From TA-20 sp035935115 (lineage in GTDB: Archaea > Thermoproteota > Nitrososphaeria > Nitrososphaerales > Nitrosopumilaceae): DNA of 64,000 nt. A program made the translations under genes and the position numbers. Each line of letters starts with the position of its first letter. Positions within the stretch are counted from its first letter, which is position 1. The notes below the pieces were generated by a model. It was not told the DNA's origin. It worked only from the letters and a program-made list of their open reading frames with translations, and ran no database searches. Where the stretch lies: positions 124,001 to 188,000 of the forward strand of contig DASYXK010000005.1 in the NCBI GenBank assembly GCA_035935115.1, written 5' to 3'. Of this stretch, positions 19,401 through 27,170 are shown in pieces.

Positions 19401-19980
19401 CATAGTTTGTTTTATCAGTCGCAACTGTAATACCAAGTACGGAAGAAGTTCCAGTTGAAGTTAATTTTCCATTTGGTGTATTAGGAGTTCCTGTTTTGAA
19501 GACCCAATCGCTAGTAGAGTTTGTATTAAATCCATCTGCAATTCTCTGCCAGGTGTTAAAGTCATTTTTCTGATCATCTAGCGGCGGGGTTTGGTCTATG
19601 ACCATACCATTTGCATTTTTTAGTTGAACAACTGCACCAATATGTGGAAACCATGAGGGTCCATAGGTATATGTCAAAAATTGACCGCTTTGAATATTTG
19701 TACCAGCAGAAATTGTGTATGTATTTCGTAAGCCAGTTGTAGCTCCAATTGTCCAACCACCAATGTTAACCGGGTTGGATGTTGGATTGTACAGCTCTAC
19801 CCATTGTAATATTGATTTAGAATCATCACCTGACGGATTTGTTTCAACTTCGTTTAACACAACATGATTAGCAATGGAACTCACTTGGCCCATCACAGGA
19901 TTTACTTGAACACATAGTATAATCACTACCAAAAATCCTAATACAAGATACAATCTAGGGTCTCTCATATGCACTATCAT
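16495..19980 (-). CDS. Large secreted surface protein: lamin-tail domain plus seven Ig-like repeats
   Basis: 1161 aa. After a signal peptide (about 1-31) comes a lamin-tail-like domain (about 40-135; VVLNEVETNPSGDD, WVELYNPTSNPVNIGGWTIG). It is followed by seven beta-sandwich repeats starting with variants of TTDKxxYxxGDxVxISG at about residues 190, 300, 410, 515, 640, 765 and 895, then a Gln/Thr-rich linker and a C-terminal domain with two Cys (CLIGQDSNC). It probably belongs to the cell envelope. No C-terminal membrane anchor is seen. Translation could start at either of the first two ATG codons (19980 or 19968). Confidence 0.8.
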   Translation of the reverse strand: MIVHMRDPRLYLVLGFLVVIILCVQVNPVMGQVSSIANHVVLNEVETNPSGDDSKSILQWVELYNPTSNPVNIGGWTIGATTGLRNTYTISAGTNIQSGQFLTYTYGPSWFPHIGAVVQLKNANGMVIDQTPPLDDQKNDFNTWQRIADGFNTNSTSDWVFKTGTPNTPNGKLTSTGTSSVLGITVATDKTNYVFGDVVKISGQVSKQVNIPNLSYIPEQIRILVTGPGFQKTITVYPDTNLQFETDLKTDSILGFKEGNYKISVIYSDASANTQFTLNEKAYVPPSQQAQTALTFSTDKPFYILGDHITVLGNVSKIIPLTPVTYIVYDPNNVKVYSGNLFPDTQGRITSYNYFHHTSASSGVVINSVNPVYGTYTIIAKYDTATTTTSFNLIRPPTLSAPIVVTADKQAYGLGDTVTISGRTNLIGVNDFQIEIVQSYTSGVVPQTFQTKSPLNISSDGTFTYTFSISSTTDRFGSYRAIISEKSYKTEVDFNVVQNPSIFVAKNSGPLSITTDQSSYAVGDSFTISGSIASNQVTTATSLVITVLNGNGTALISKANPSPNLSGGIGTGVVNTPLTFYAYPDSNGNYKIQETLYRSVFGSGTYTLKATYNKLTTSTSFSVYDPLAGNKAIVASTDKQVYGIGETVHLTGKLSSLVDPSSYTVMLTLPDGSIIINPLKIDNGFFSWDWTIPNSSTNQGTLATIINSGRQNVITIDNYPNTFGIYRITISSNHAKTDLFFGVSKNPQSETTLSPFFLETDKTDYTTTQIVHVFGQVIPQVNTATLAQNTMVNIIVYTKAGQVASRETVQVNAGGQFQTSIELRPGIFETGTYKIYGNYLGAVTQTTFNVTNPFTTSSNKLSLLLTTDNDKYLPGQTVLITGRTSFIISINSVDISVGLANDTIISEGQVVSKAGNVLPRAKVPFDQTSSFSYNYKIPDNAKLGNYTVMAKVPFGVFSTSFQVVSQLPNVVTPPQVNATQGNTTQTISQGNATQGIPQVITPSIKPSTIGPTQKTILSNTKTIDKVNRITDSFIPITIKEKTIGNSTFYPRMIDGLLRVNSGDESNVNLKVSLEDGTCLIGQDSNCKITGSTQNSGSLYQTIQIGNQNFLFGYTGSGAKLEKFTILPADANGVIQDGQFNVQILKKDQQSRFYYQITYVSK

Positions 19981-20197
19981 TTCATCACAAATATTGCAAT
20001 TTTAGGTATTGATAGAGTAAAAGTTGAGCTAGTTGTTAATGCCCAATATGCACAAACAGGCATGAATAATGTATTACTTTATACATTATAAGCCGTACGT
20101 AGGATTTATTCTAATCTAGAGTGAGACAATCTTTTGCCTCAACGAATTAAACTGATCACATTCTAGTATGACATGTTTATGATAGAAATATTGTATT

Positions 20198-20446
20198 CTA
20201 AGTTTGGTTTTGAGTATCACATTGTGGACAATTATTATTTACAATTCTTTGCCCACAAACTGCACACATTCCCTCTCCCATAGCTTTTTGTATTTGCTTT
20301 TTTCTTCTTCCAACAAATACGCGGACGCCAAAATAAATTGCAACCGATATTACAACTGCATAAACAGGAGCGATAAATGGCAACATACCTATCATTAAAA
20401 ACAAAACTCCTACAATCAGGACTATCTCTCGTTTTTCAAAACCCAA
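20198..20446 (-). CDS. Small membrane protein with zinc ribbon
   Basis: 82 aa. Two hydrophobic helices (about 8-48) are followed by basic residues and a C-terminal ribbon with two Cys-x-x-Cys pairs (CAVC and CPQC). The layout parallels the 108-aa protein at 238-564. The function is unknown. It is the last gene before the accessory region; an imperfect repeat proposed as attL begins 37 bp upstream of its start. Confidence 0.65.
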   Translation of the reverse strand: MGFEKREIVLIVGVLFLMIGMLPFIAPVYAVVISVAIYFGVRVFVGRRKKQIQKAMGEGMCAVCGQRIVNNNCPQCDTQNQT

Positions 20447-20750
20447 TTATGTTAACATCAAGAAATTTTAATAAGAATCTATGCCAGGACTCAGAGTCAC
20501 TGAGATTAGCATCACTGCAAGCTCATAATGAACAACTTCTATATTACTTTTTATCGGTACTGAGATCTTTTGATTATAATATCCTATGACAAAAACGATG
20601 GAAAATAAGTCAGGTTCAATTTTACCCGATCCCATATGTGGGTGGGGGTATAGACAAGGTCATGCCATTTGACTATGTACTAAAGCTAGAATGAAAGTGG
20701 GAATTAAAGTATGAACAAAATTTTTAAGGTAAAGTCGAGATAGTATTCTG
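20447..20750. other. Gene-free stretch with att-like repeat and dispersed repeat copy
   Basis: About 300 bp with no convincing gene. It holds the imperfect repeat GCCAGGACTCAGAGTCACTGA (20483-20503), which includes the perfect palindrome GACTCAGAGTC, and dispersed repeat copy R1 (20631-20715). Confidence 0.6.
20631..20715 (-). repeat. Dispersed intergenic repeat, copy R1
   Basis: On the minus strand it reads three degenerate 12-bp units (TTTAATTCCCAC, TTTCATTCTAGC, TTTAGTACATAG), then TCAAATGGCATGACC, TTGTCTATACCCCC and CCCACATATGGG-type sequence. Copy R5 shares this long tail almost exactly. It lies just upstream of the membrane protein gene at 20751. Confidence 0.75.
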
Positions 20751-21125
20751 TTGGATCTCTTTACTCCTTTCTTAATGAGCTTCTTGATAATGATTTTTGT
20801 AGACCAAATTGTTCCTAAGATAGTAAGCAAGAAGCCAATTCTGGCAAGATCAATATCTCTTATTACCTTAGCAGTTGGATTTACCTTTATTCTTAGCAGC
20901 TCAATCAATGATGCATATCATAAACAAATAACAGCACAAGATTTTGGCATCGAGATGGTGATGTTGATAGGGTATTTTCTTTTTAGGGGCTTGCAAAACA
21001 GAGAGAAGATTCACAAGACAATGCGATTTTCATATTATTACACACTGCTGACTTTCACTTTTGTTTTCATTATTTTGAGTGGTATGGCATACTTGTTCCT
21101 TCCATATTCAAAATTTGCTAGTTGA
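20751..21125 (+). CDS. Small membrane protein, unknown
   Basis: 124 aa with a TTG start and about four hydrophobic segments (about 5-27, 32-50, 65-82 and 95-118). No family is recognised. It is the first gene inside the accessory region and is flanked on both sides by copies of the dispersed repeat (R1 upstream, R2 starting at its stop codon), both in minus orientation, so the gene and repeats may have travelled together. Confidence 0.55.
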   Translation: MDLFTPFLMSFLIMIFVDQIVPKIVSKKPILARSISLITLAVGFTFILSSSINDAYHKQITAQDFGIEMVMLIGYFLFRGLQNREKIHKTMRFSYYYTLLTFTFVFIILSGMAYLFLPYSKFAS

Positions 21126-21164
21126 TTTGACTATGAATGAAAGTATCAATCAAAGTAAGAATTG
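21124..21164 (-). repeat. Dispersed intergenic repeat, copy R2
   Basis: The minus strand shows ATCAATTCTTAC, TTTGATTGATAC, TTTCATTCATAG and then TCAAAT. This is the three-unit core with a truncated tail. It overlaps the stop codon of the membrane protein gene. Confidence 0.7.
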
Positions 21165-21194
21165 ATGTATGACCAATTGGGATAATCTTTGTAC

Positions 21195-22481
21195 TTATGG
21201 ATGAGTCAGAACCATATCTTTGAGTTTCATTTTGCGTATTGCACGTTTTCCGCTCATAACAATAATCGTAGGATTTGTGCTTTCGGCATCTTGTGGTAAC
21301 AATACATTTCCTCCGCCACCAGCTTGAATATGTCTTGGAAGTATGCTGTTGTCATCCCACCATTTGCAAGGTTTCTTGTTACATAAGATTAGGCATGCTT
21401 CTACGGTTTTACTAGGATGCAATATTCTTACGTATTCTTTTCCATTTTCAAAAAATTTTTCTAAAGTAAAACTGATCTTATTATCTCCCTGTCTTATTTT
21501 TCTTATTGAAAATGCTATTACTGATAATATTGCACCACCAACTACAGCAGAAATAATACCTTGAACAACTGGATTTCCAAACCACGTTGTTAGTTCTGAT
21601 TTTGTTAAAATGTCTACATTATTCAATAGAATGGATTTGGCAAATCCCATAGAATTCGTTGTAATTTGGTAATTTTGTCCGTTTTCTATATCAATAGTTC
21701 CTTGTAATTTCTCAAATGTTAAAGTGTCAGTTGAAGCGAGTTCAATGTCTTTGTCACTACCAGCAATACCTATCTTCCCACCTATGTTGTTGATTTTAAA
21801 ATTTAATGGATAATTATCAGATACAATCTCTACTTTATCCCACGTGCTTTGGATCATACTATCTCCTGTTACCGGTATTACTCTACCACCTTCAGATTGG
21901 AAATGAACCTCAATAATTTTATCATTCAACTTGATTAAAGAAGAAAACTTTTGACCATCAATTGTAAGTTGTGGGTTACCGTCAACACGAATGTCATATA
22001 CAAAACTTCCTTGCGGAACATCAATTTTGTAGTCTGTAGAGTTAAGAAACACCAGATGTTGATTTGCATCTGAAATGTCAACTGTGGATGACATTATTTG
22101 AGAGTGAAAAGTATTTGGTGAATCAATCAATATTACATTGGATTTTATTGCTAAACTAGCAACATCTTGATGACTATCTAGCAGTCTATGCTCTTGATTA
22201 TTATAGTAAATGTCAATTTCTGTAATTTTGAGTTGATTATCCGAATTAATTGTTAGTCCTAGTTGATTAGACTGTGATATGGTATCCAAGAAAATATTCT
22301 TACAATACAGAGATATTGAATTTGGATTATCAGTTATTTCAAAAGACGAACCGTTTCCTTCTAGTTTAAAATGTGTTAATTCTTGTGATGCATATGCATT
22401 AAAGGTTGTCAATACAGACATAAAAATCAAAAATAACACAAATCTACACATTACAATATTAATTGGAAATTTTATTTTCAT
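21195..22481 (-). CDS. Single-pass membrane protein with large external domain
   Basis: 428 aa. An N-terminal signal peptide (about 8-31, ending near AYA) precedes a beta-rich external part to about residue 305, one membrane helix (VVQGIISAVVGGAILSVIAF) and a cytoplasmic tail of about 90 aa with three Cys residues. No known domain is recognised. The topology resembles the 477-aa protein at 35550-36983, so the two may be related in role. Confidence 0.65.
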   Translation of the reverse strand: MKIKFPINIVMCRFVLFLIFMSVLTTFNAYASQELTHFKLEGNGSSFEITDNPNSISLYCKNIFLDTISQSNQLGLTINSDNQLKITEIDIYYNNQEHRLLDSHQDVASLAIKSNVILIDSPNTFHSQIMSSTVDISDANQHLVFLNSTDYKIDVPQGSFVYDIRVDGNPQLTIDGQKFSSLIKLNDKIIEVHFQSEGGRVIPVTGDSMIQSTWDKVEIVSDNYPLNFKINNIGGKIGIAGSDKDIELASTDTLTFEKLQGTIDIENGQNYQITTNSMGFAKSILLNNVDILTKSELTTWFGNPVVQGIISAVVGGAILSVIAFSIRKIRQGDNKISFTLEKFFENGKEYVRILHPSKTVEACLILCNKKPCKWWDDNSILPRHIQAGGGGNVLLPQDAESTNPTIIVMSGKRAIRKMKLKDMVLTHP

Positions 22482-22602
22482 TAGATATTGTTTAACAACC
22501 TGATCTAAAAATACTGTTTGTATGACTACAAAACCAAGGTCTCGTAAAGTATTTTGTTGTTATTTCAATTTCTTTATCTAGTATGTCTATATTGTCATTC
22601 TG

Positions 22603-23103
22603 TTGGGAAAGATAAAGAAAATTGGAATAGGTATAGGAATTGCAATACTATCATTTTTTGTTCTTGCCATTGTAGTGGCCGTAGTATCTCAAACAAATAA
22701 TCCAAATTCTTCATTACCGACTTCTTTACCTGATAATGGCCCACAAATTGAAAATGCCAACAATATAATTGGAATATCAGAATTTGTAGTAGTTCAACAA
22801 GGAAGCATCTATCAGGCTCACTTTAGTTTAACTGGAACACATGCTGAACAACTTTCAAGTGATGCCCAAGTATCTTTTGTTGTAAAACGTGATGATGGTT
22901 CCACTGTATACACACAGAATTTGGATGTAAAACAGAGCGATTTTCAAACATATCAACGATTTACGGGAGCATCATTTTTAGCATACTTGTGGCAGTTTGA
23001 TGGACAAAAAATTCCACATGGCCAATATGAAATTCTCAAGGCTCATCTAATGGTAACATTACCTAATGGAAAAACGTATCAGGCAGATACAAGTGTCCTT
23101 TAG
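22603..23103 (+). CDS. N-terminally anchored extracellular protein, unknown
   Basis: 166 aa from a TTG start. One N-terminal membrane helix (about 8-29) is followed by a Ser/Asn/Pro-rich spacer and a beta-sandwich-like domain (SFVVKRDDGSTVYTQNL). No family is recognised. It is divergent from the gene at 21195. Confidence 0.6.
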   Translation: MGKIKKIGIGIGIAILSFFVLAIVVAVVSQTNNPNSSLPTSLPDNGPQIENANNIIGISEFVVVQQGSIYQAHFSLTGTHAEQLSSDAQVSFVVKRDDGSTVYTQNLDVKQSDFQTYQRFTGASFLAYLWQFDGQKIPHGQYEILKAHLMVTLPNGKTYQADTSVL

Positions 23104-23193
23104 ACTTAGATGGTAGGAAATACTGTATGGATTGTAACGCAAACTTGTCGTAAATGATTTATCGGTTAAGATGTTTTATCTAATGATCTTTGA

Positions 23194-24099
23194 ATGAATG
23201 ATGATTACAACCCAGAAAGTGTTCTTTATAACATTAAGAGTATGGAAAAACAGAAATTTGGGGATCCAGAAATATGGAAAAGAATCCGAAACAAACTAGA
23301 AAATGGAAAATCTTTGGATGATGAAGAATACAATTACTACAAAAAAGTTGGAAATGAATACATTCGTGCTTTAGAAAATAAAAAAAATTGGGGATTAGAA
23401 CAGATTGAGAAATTAGAACAAGAGCTCAAAGATTACACTCCTGAGAATATTCTTTACAACATTGATGCCATGGAAGAGCAGGAATTTGGTGATTCAAAAA
23501 TATGGAAAAAGATCAGAAAAAAACTCGAAAATGGACAACCTTTGGATGTAGAGGATTATGGTTATTACAAAAAAACTGGAATTGAGTACACTAACGCTTT
23601 ACAAAACAAAAGACAGTGGAGGTTAGAACAGATTGAGGAATTACAACGAGAAGGAATTGGAGAAAATGATCGATGGGAGATTCTGAAACAAAAACTCAAA
23701 AAAGCTGAGCGTCTTTCTAGCATTGATCTAGAATATTATAGTGCAAAATTTAGAGAATATGAACAAGGAGTAATAACAACAACATATGATGTTCATGGTA
23801 GAGAAATTGTGTCTTACTTGGGGATTGTTAGCGGTCAAGCAGTAATAGGACTGATGTTCTTAAAAGACATTGTAATGGGATTAACAGATACCTTTGGTGG
23901 AAGATCCGGAATACTAGAAAGAAATTTTCGTACGGCAAAAGATAGTGCTATAAAACAAATGTCAGAAGAAGCACAACAAATGGGCGCAAATGCAGTAGTT
24001 GGGGTTTCAGTTAATTTTAGTCCAATTGAAGGAAAAAACAAAGAGATGTTGATGGTAATTGCAACAGGAACCGCAGTTATTACAAGAGCAAAAAACTAA
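23194..24099 (+). CDS. Protein with tandem N-terminal repeats and YbjQ/UPF0145 C-terminus
   Basis: 301 aa. The N-terminal part has two clear repeats of about 80 aa (starting at NPESVLYNIKSMEKQKFGD and TPENILYNIDAMEEQEFGD) and a degenerate third (about 150-185), all charged and helical. The C-terminal about 110 aa match the YbjQ (DUF74/UPF0145) pattern: VHGREIVSYLGIVSG and EAQQMGANAVVGVSV. YbjQ proteins form ring-like oligomers and have been linked to metal binding, without firm function. The repeats were probably amplified within this gene. Confidence 0.75.
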   Translation: MNDDYNPESVLYNIKSMEKQKFGDPEIWKRIRNKLENGKSLDDEEYNYYKKVGNEYIRALENKKNWGLEQIEKLEQELKDYTPENILYNIDAMEEQEFGDSKIWKKIRKKLENGQPLDVEDYGYYKKTGIEYTNALQNKRQWRLEQIEELQREGIGENDRWEILKQKLKKAERLSSIDLEYYSAKFREYEQGVITTTYDVHGREIVSYLGIVSGQAVIGLMFLKDIVMGLTDTFGGRSGILERNFRTAKDSAIKQMSEEAQQMGANAVVGVSVNFSPIEGKNKEMLMVIATGTAVITRAKN

Positions 24100-24130
24100 T
24101 TTTGCTTTACAAATCTGATTTAAAAAATAA

Positions 24131-24152
24131 AGAGGGGTTTTGTAGCCACCCC
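24131..24152 (+). terminator. GC-rich hairpin after YbjQ-domain gene
   Basis: AGGGG and CCCCT (with GT/AC extension) form a short stem around a roughly 10-nt loop, 30 bp after the upstream stop codon. It is a possible 3'-end structure. Intrinsic terminators in archaea usually rely on T-tracts, so this call is weak. Confidence 0.25.
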
Positions 24153-24205
24153 TATGGCTTCTGCCATTTTGATGTTGATTTGCCTCCGCAGTACATGATG
24201 AAAGA

Positions 24206-24278
24206 GGATTGATTGGATTTGAACCCCCAACCTGACGCTCCGCAATCTATCGCACTATCCAAGATGTGCATGGATCAA
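24206..24278 (-). pseudogene. Decayed tRNA-Arg(GCG)-like sequence
   Basis: On the minus strand a D-arm survives (GCAC...GTGC around ATCTTGGATA), then a seven-base anticodon-like loop TTGCGGA (anticodon GCG) and a T-loop GGTTCAAATCC. The anticodon, T and acceptor stems do not pair, so it cannot fold as a working tRNA. It may be a decayed tRNA copy carried or left by a mobile element. The resemblance is partial. Confidence 0.45.
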
Positions 24279-24378
24279 AAGATATTTTCTGCTAACAAGT
24301 TAATAATATTTTATAGTTTTAGGCAAGTCATACTGCAAATACCAAAAATTTTAGATATCAAAACATCGTAATGAGAGT

Positions 24379-24594
24379 ATGTCGTATGGTAGATATCCAT
24401 TTTGGGAAAAAAATAGAGCAGATAGAGAAAGTGCTAGGGCTTTTGAAGCTAGTAGAGAAGCAAGTAAAAGTAGAGAAGAATTAGACGCCATTAAGATTGA
24501 AATTGCCAAATACCAAAGTCTTGGCTCTAAGAACATGACAAAAGAACAACTAGATGAGATTTTAGATAAAATATCTAAAATTCTATCAAAATAA
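24379..24594 (+). CDS. Small coiled-coil protein, unknown
   Basis: 71 aa, rich in Arg, Glu, Lys and Ser, with a predicted helical coiled coil (SREASKSREELDAIKIEIAK). There is no signal, membrane or metal motif. It follows the decayed tRNA-like sequence. It could be a real small gene or an accessory remnant. Confidence 0.45.
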   Translation: MSYGRYPFWEKNRADRESARAFEASREASKSREELDAIKIEIAKYQSLGSKNMTKEQLDEILDKISKILSK

Positions 24595-24643
24595 GAATAG
24601 GTTTAGAATTTATTTTAAATAAACCCAAAACGTATTATTCCTA

Positions 24644-25063
24644 GTGAAGAATCCAATCGAATTAACGTCTTTGATGTTTTTTAGTATTGGATACTTTATC
24701 ATCGGGATTTTAAATTTAATTTATAAAGATCCGGATGGTACGTATGGTTTTTTTAATTTTCTGATCAATTATCACATTTTTGAGATTAGTTTGGTTGTAG
24801 GATTGGTATTTTCAGTAAAGAATAATTATCGACGAGTAAGTACTAGCCCTTCAAAAATACTATCTAAAACATCCTTTCTAGTTGGATTAGATTTTGTTTT
24901 TATGTTACTAGGAGTTTTTGCAAGCCAATTAATTTTGTTATCGTTTACCTATTCTCAAGACTATAATTTACACTTGATGACTGGTGCATATGGAATGGCA
25001 GTAATAGTTGTAAATAGTTGCAGAAAGTCATTTTTGGATTTCTTGGCTTGCAGAATTTCTTAA
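24644..25063 (+). CDS. Four-helix membrane protein, unknown
   Basis: 139 aa from a GTG start, with about four hydrophobic segments (about 8-28, 40-60, 80-105 and 110-128). It lies 49 bp after the coiled-coil gene. No known family is seen. Confidence 0.5.
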   Translation: MKNPIELTSLMFFSIGYFIIGILNLIYKDPDGTYGFFNFLINYHIFEISLVVGLVFSVKNNYRRVSTSPSKILSKTSFLVGLDFVFMLLGVFASQLILLSFTYSQDYNLHLMTGAYGMAVIVVNSCRKSFLDFLACRIS

Positions 25064-25144
25064 CGTTTTCTTATCTCTATTTCTAATCGTAAGTCATAAT
25101 ACAATAACCACAAAATTTATTTTTTAGAATTGGTATCATGATCC

Positions 25145-25480
25145 GTGCCATTTACTGAAGAAGAGATCAACCATGTCTATGATAAGACTGATGGATATTG
25201 CTATTATTGCGGAAAAAAATTATCATTTACAAATTATGGTAAACTTGGTAATCACGGTGCTTGGGAAATAGATCACAGTAAACCAGTTTCTAAAGGTGGA
25301 ACGAATTATCTTAGAAATTTAGTTCCATCTTGTACCATATGCAACCGCGATAAGAGTGCTCGTCATGGAACTCATTACAAAAGAAATTTCGAATACAAAA
25401 CTTTAGGAGGACAATTGGCTAATGCACTTGGACTGCCTGAAGGATTCCTAGGGGCATCACGTAGAAAAGAGTACAGATAG
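25145..25480 (+). CDS. HNH endonuclease domain protein
   Basis: 111 aa. A zinc-binding Cys pair (CYYC) and a second pair (CTIC) frame the HNH core EIDHSKPVSKGGTNYLRNL, with the catalytic His in IDH and Asn in TN/RN, as in McrA-type HNH nucleases. The GTG start is at 25145. The small stand-alone form is common in mobile elements and restriction systems. It lies 75 bp before an Mrr-like gene on the same strand, so a joint defence role is possible but not shown. Confidence 0.85.
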   Translation: MPFTEEEINHVYDKTDGYCYYCGKKLSFTNYGKLGNHGAWEIDHSKPVSKGGTNYLRNLVPSCTICNRDKSARHGTHYKRNFEYKTLGGQLANALGLPEGFLGASRRKEYR

Positions 25481-25555
25481 AATAATCGTATCCACTAAAA
25501 AATTACGAATAGCATAGAGGATCTATTTTTTATCTTCTGTGTCATTATTTGATAT

Positions 25556-26959
25556 GTGAAATTCTGTCCAGAATGTGGTGGAGATTTGAGAGGAAGTGCC
25601 AAATTCTGTCCAGAATGTGGTATTAATCTGAATAATTTATCTAGAGATAACTCAAATCAAAATGATTTACCTATTGAATTGCCCGAACCTGTTTTAGAGG
25701 CTGAAGAGCAGGTGATTCAAAAGACTACGCGTGATCTAGGAACCAGACTGGAAGAATCAGTTGAAAGAATATTCAAAGATAGAGGTTATCAAACCATGAG
25801 GGGTCAAAAAATAAAAGGACAGTCTGGTCAATATAATGAAATCGATGTCATAGCCAAACGTGGTAGCATCACACTTGCAGTTGAATGTAAAAACTATACT
25901 GAAGACAGAAAAGTTGGAATCAAAGAAATCAGAGATTTTGTAGCAAAGTTAGATGATCTAAATATTAACAAAGGATTGTTTGTAACATCTTCAGATTTTT
26001 CATCAGATGCAATAGGATGGGCTACAAATAATCCTAGTTCAAAACAAGTAGATCTATGGGATGGTTCTACTTTCATGGAACAATACAAGTCAGTAATGCT
26101 TGGTCGTACTAATAGCAAGTTATCCATAATAGAAAATACGTTACAATCAAAAGGCACTTTTGAAGATTATTCTATTTTGACATTAAAAAACAAAGACAGA
26201 ATCACCATAAAGAGACGAGACTTAATCTTTCATCCGTATTACATTGTAGAGTTCAATTTGCGTGAACAATTTAAAACTCCAGACAGACAAATTCATACTC
26301 AACAAAATTCGGGAAGATATTTTACGGATGGATTATCTGGGGAAATACTTTACAGTATAGATGATAAGGGCCACTCGCCATATGATTTGGACAACATGCA
26401 AAAACAAATTGTAAGAGATTTGGAAGAATTGAGTCCCACTACAATAGAAGTAACACAAGAACCAAACTCTAAAATTTTAAAATTAGATCCTAGTCTGAAC
26501 AAAAAAGATATTGAATTTAAAGTTAAAACTGAGATAGTTAAAGATAACAAGGCAATCATACAATATGAAGTAAAAATATCAAGAGAAAAGACTGAAGTTA
26601 AAGAATATCATCATTCCCCAGACATTAATGCTATAACAACAAGAGCACGACTAGTTTATGTTCCAAAAATGGAAATAGAATTCGAATCTAAAGAAAATAC
26701 CTACTCTCGAATTATACTTCCAGCCTCAGATGTAGTAATAAAAGATGATATTGCATTATGTCGTCATAAACTAGGTTTGCAAAAAAAACACACTTTTGCT
26801 GTCTGTGAAGTATGCGGTGTAGCAAAGTGTGAAAAGGACATACTTGTAGATGATAAAGATCTGTGTTATTGTAAAGAACACGCATCAGCAGAACTCAAGG
26901 AAAGTAACAAAGGTAGCTCCATTACGGATAAATTCAAGCGTTTTCGATTTGGCAAATGA
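25556..26959 (+). CDS. Zinc-ribbon/Mrr-like restriction endonuclease domain protein
   Basis: 467 aa. The N-terminal zinc ribbon (CPECGG and CPECGI) is followed by an Mrr-type PD-(D/E)XK domain (about 60-180): RLEESVERIFKDRGY, then EIDVIAKRGSITLAVECKNY with the D...E-C-K active-site pattern. The long C-terminal region is beta-rich and ends in a second Cys/His cluster (CRHK, CEVCGVAKC, CYCKEH). Mrr domains usually cut modified or foreign DNA. The gene starts at GTG. It borders the casposon on its left side. Confidence 0.8.
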   Translation: MKFCPECGGDLRGSAKFCPECGINLNNLSRDNSNQNDLPIELPEPVLEAEEQVIQKTTRDLGTRLEESVERIFKDRGYQTMRGQKIKGQSGQYNEIDVIAKRGSITLAVECKNYTEDRKVGIKEIRDFVAKLDDLNINKGLFVTSSDFSSDAIGWATNNPSSKQVDLWDGSTFMEQYKSVMLGRTNSKLSIIENTLQSKGTFEDYSILTLKNKDRITIKRRDLIFHPYYIVEFNLREQFKTPDRQIHTQQNSGRYFTDGLSGEILYSIDDKGHSPYDLDNMQKQIVRDLEELSPTTIEVTQEPNSKILKLDPSLNKKDIEFKVKTEIVKDNKAIIQYEVKISREKTEVKEYHHSPDINAITTRARLVYVPKMEIEFESKENTYSRIILPASDVVIKDDIALCRHKLGLQKKHTFAVCEVCGVAKCEKDILVDDKDLCYCKEHASAELKESNKGSSITDKFKRFRFGK

Positions 26960-27170
26960 ATTAGAAATAATAAAATAAATAAATAGATAAAAAATAAAAC
27001 AACAATGATAAAAATTTAGTTTTAAAATTAGGCCTATTTTTTATCTAAGTTTAACGCCATTTTAAAACAAATTAAGAACTGTTTTAAAATAAATTTAGGC
27101 ACAAATTTAAAAGATTTTAAAAGTCAAGAGGAAAGAATTTTAAAAGTTTTAAAAAATATTTTAAAACAAT
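26960..27170. other. Very AT-rich spacer at the casposon's left side
   Basis: About 210 bp, dominated by TTTTAAAA runs and nearly free of G and C. No gene is seen. The left casposon end must lie in or left of this stretch, but I cannot pick out a terminal inverted repeat by eye. Confidence 0.4.

Noticed and set aside
24206..24278. Functional tRNA gene
   Set aside because: Only the D-stem pairs; the acceptor, anticodon and T stems have multiple mismatches, so it is listed as a decayed tRNA-like sequence.
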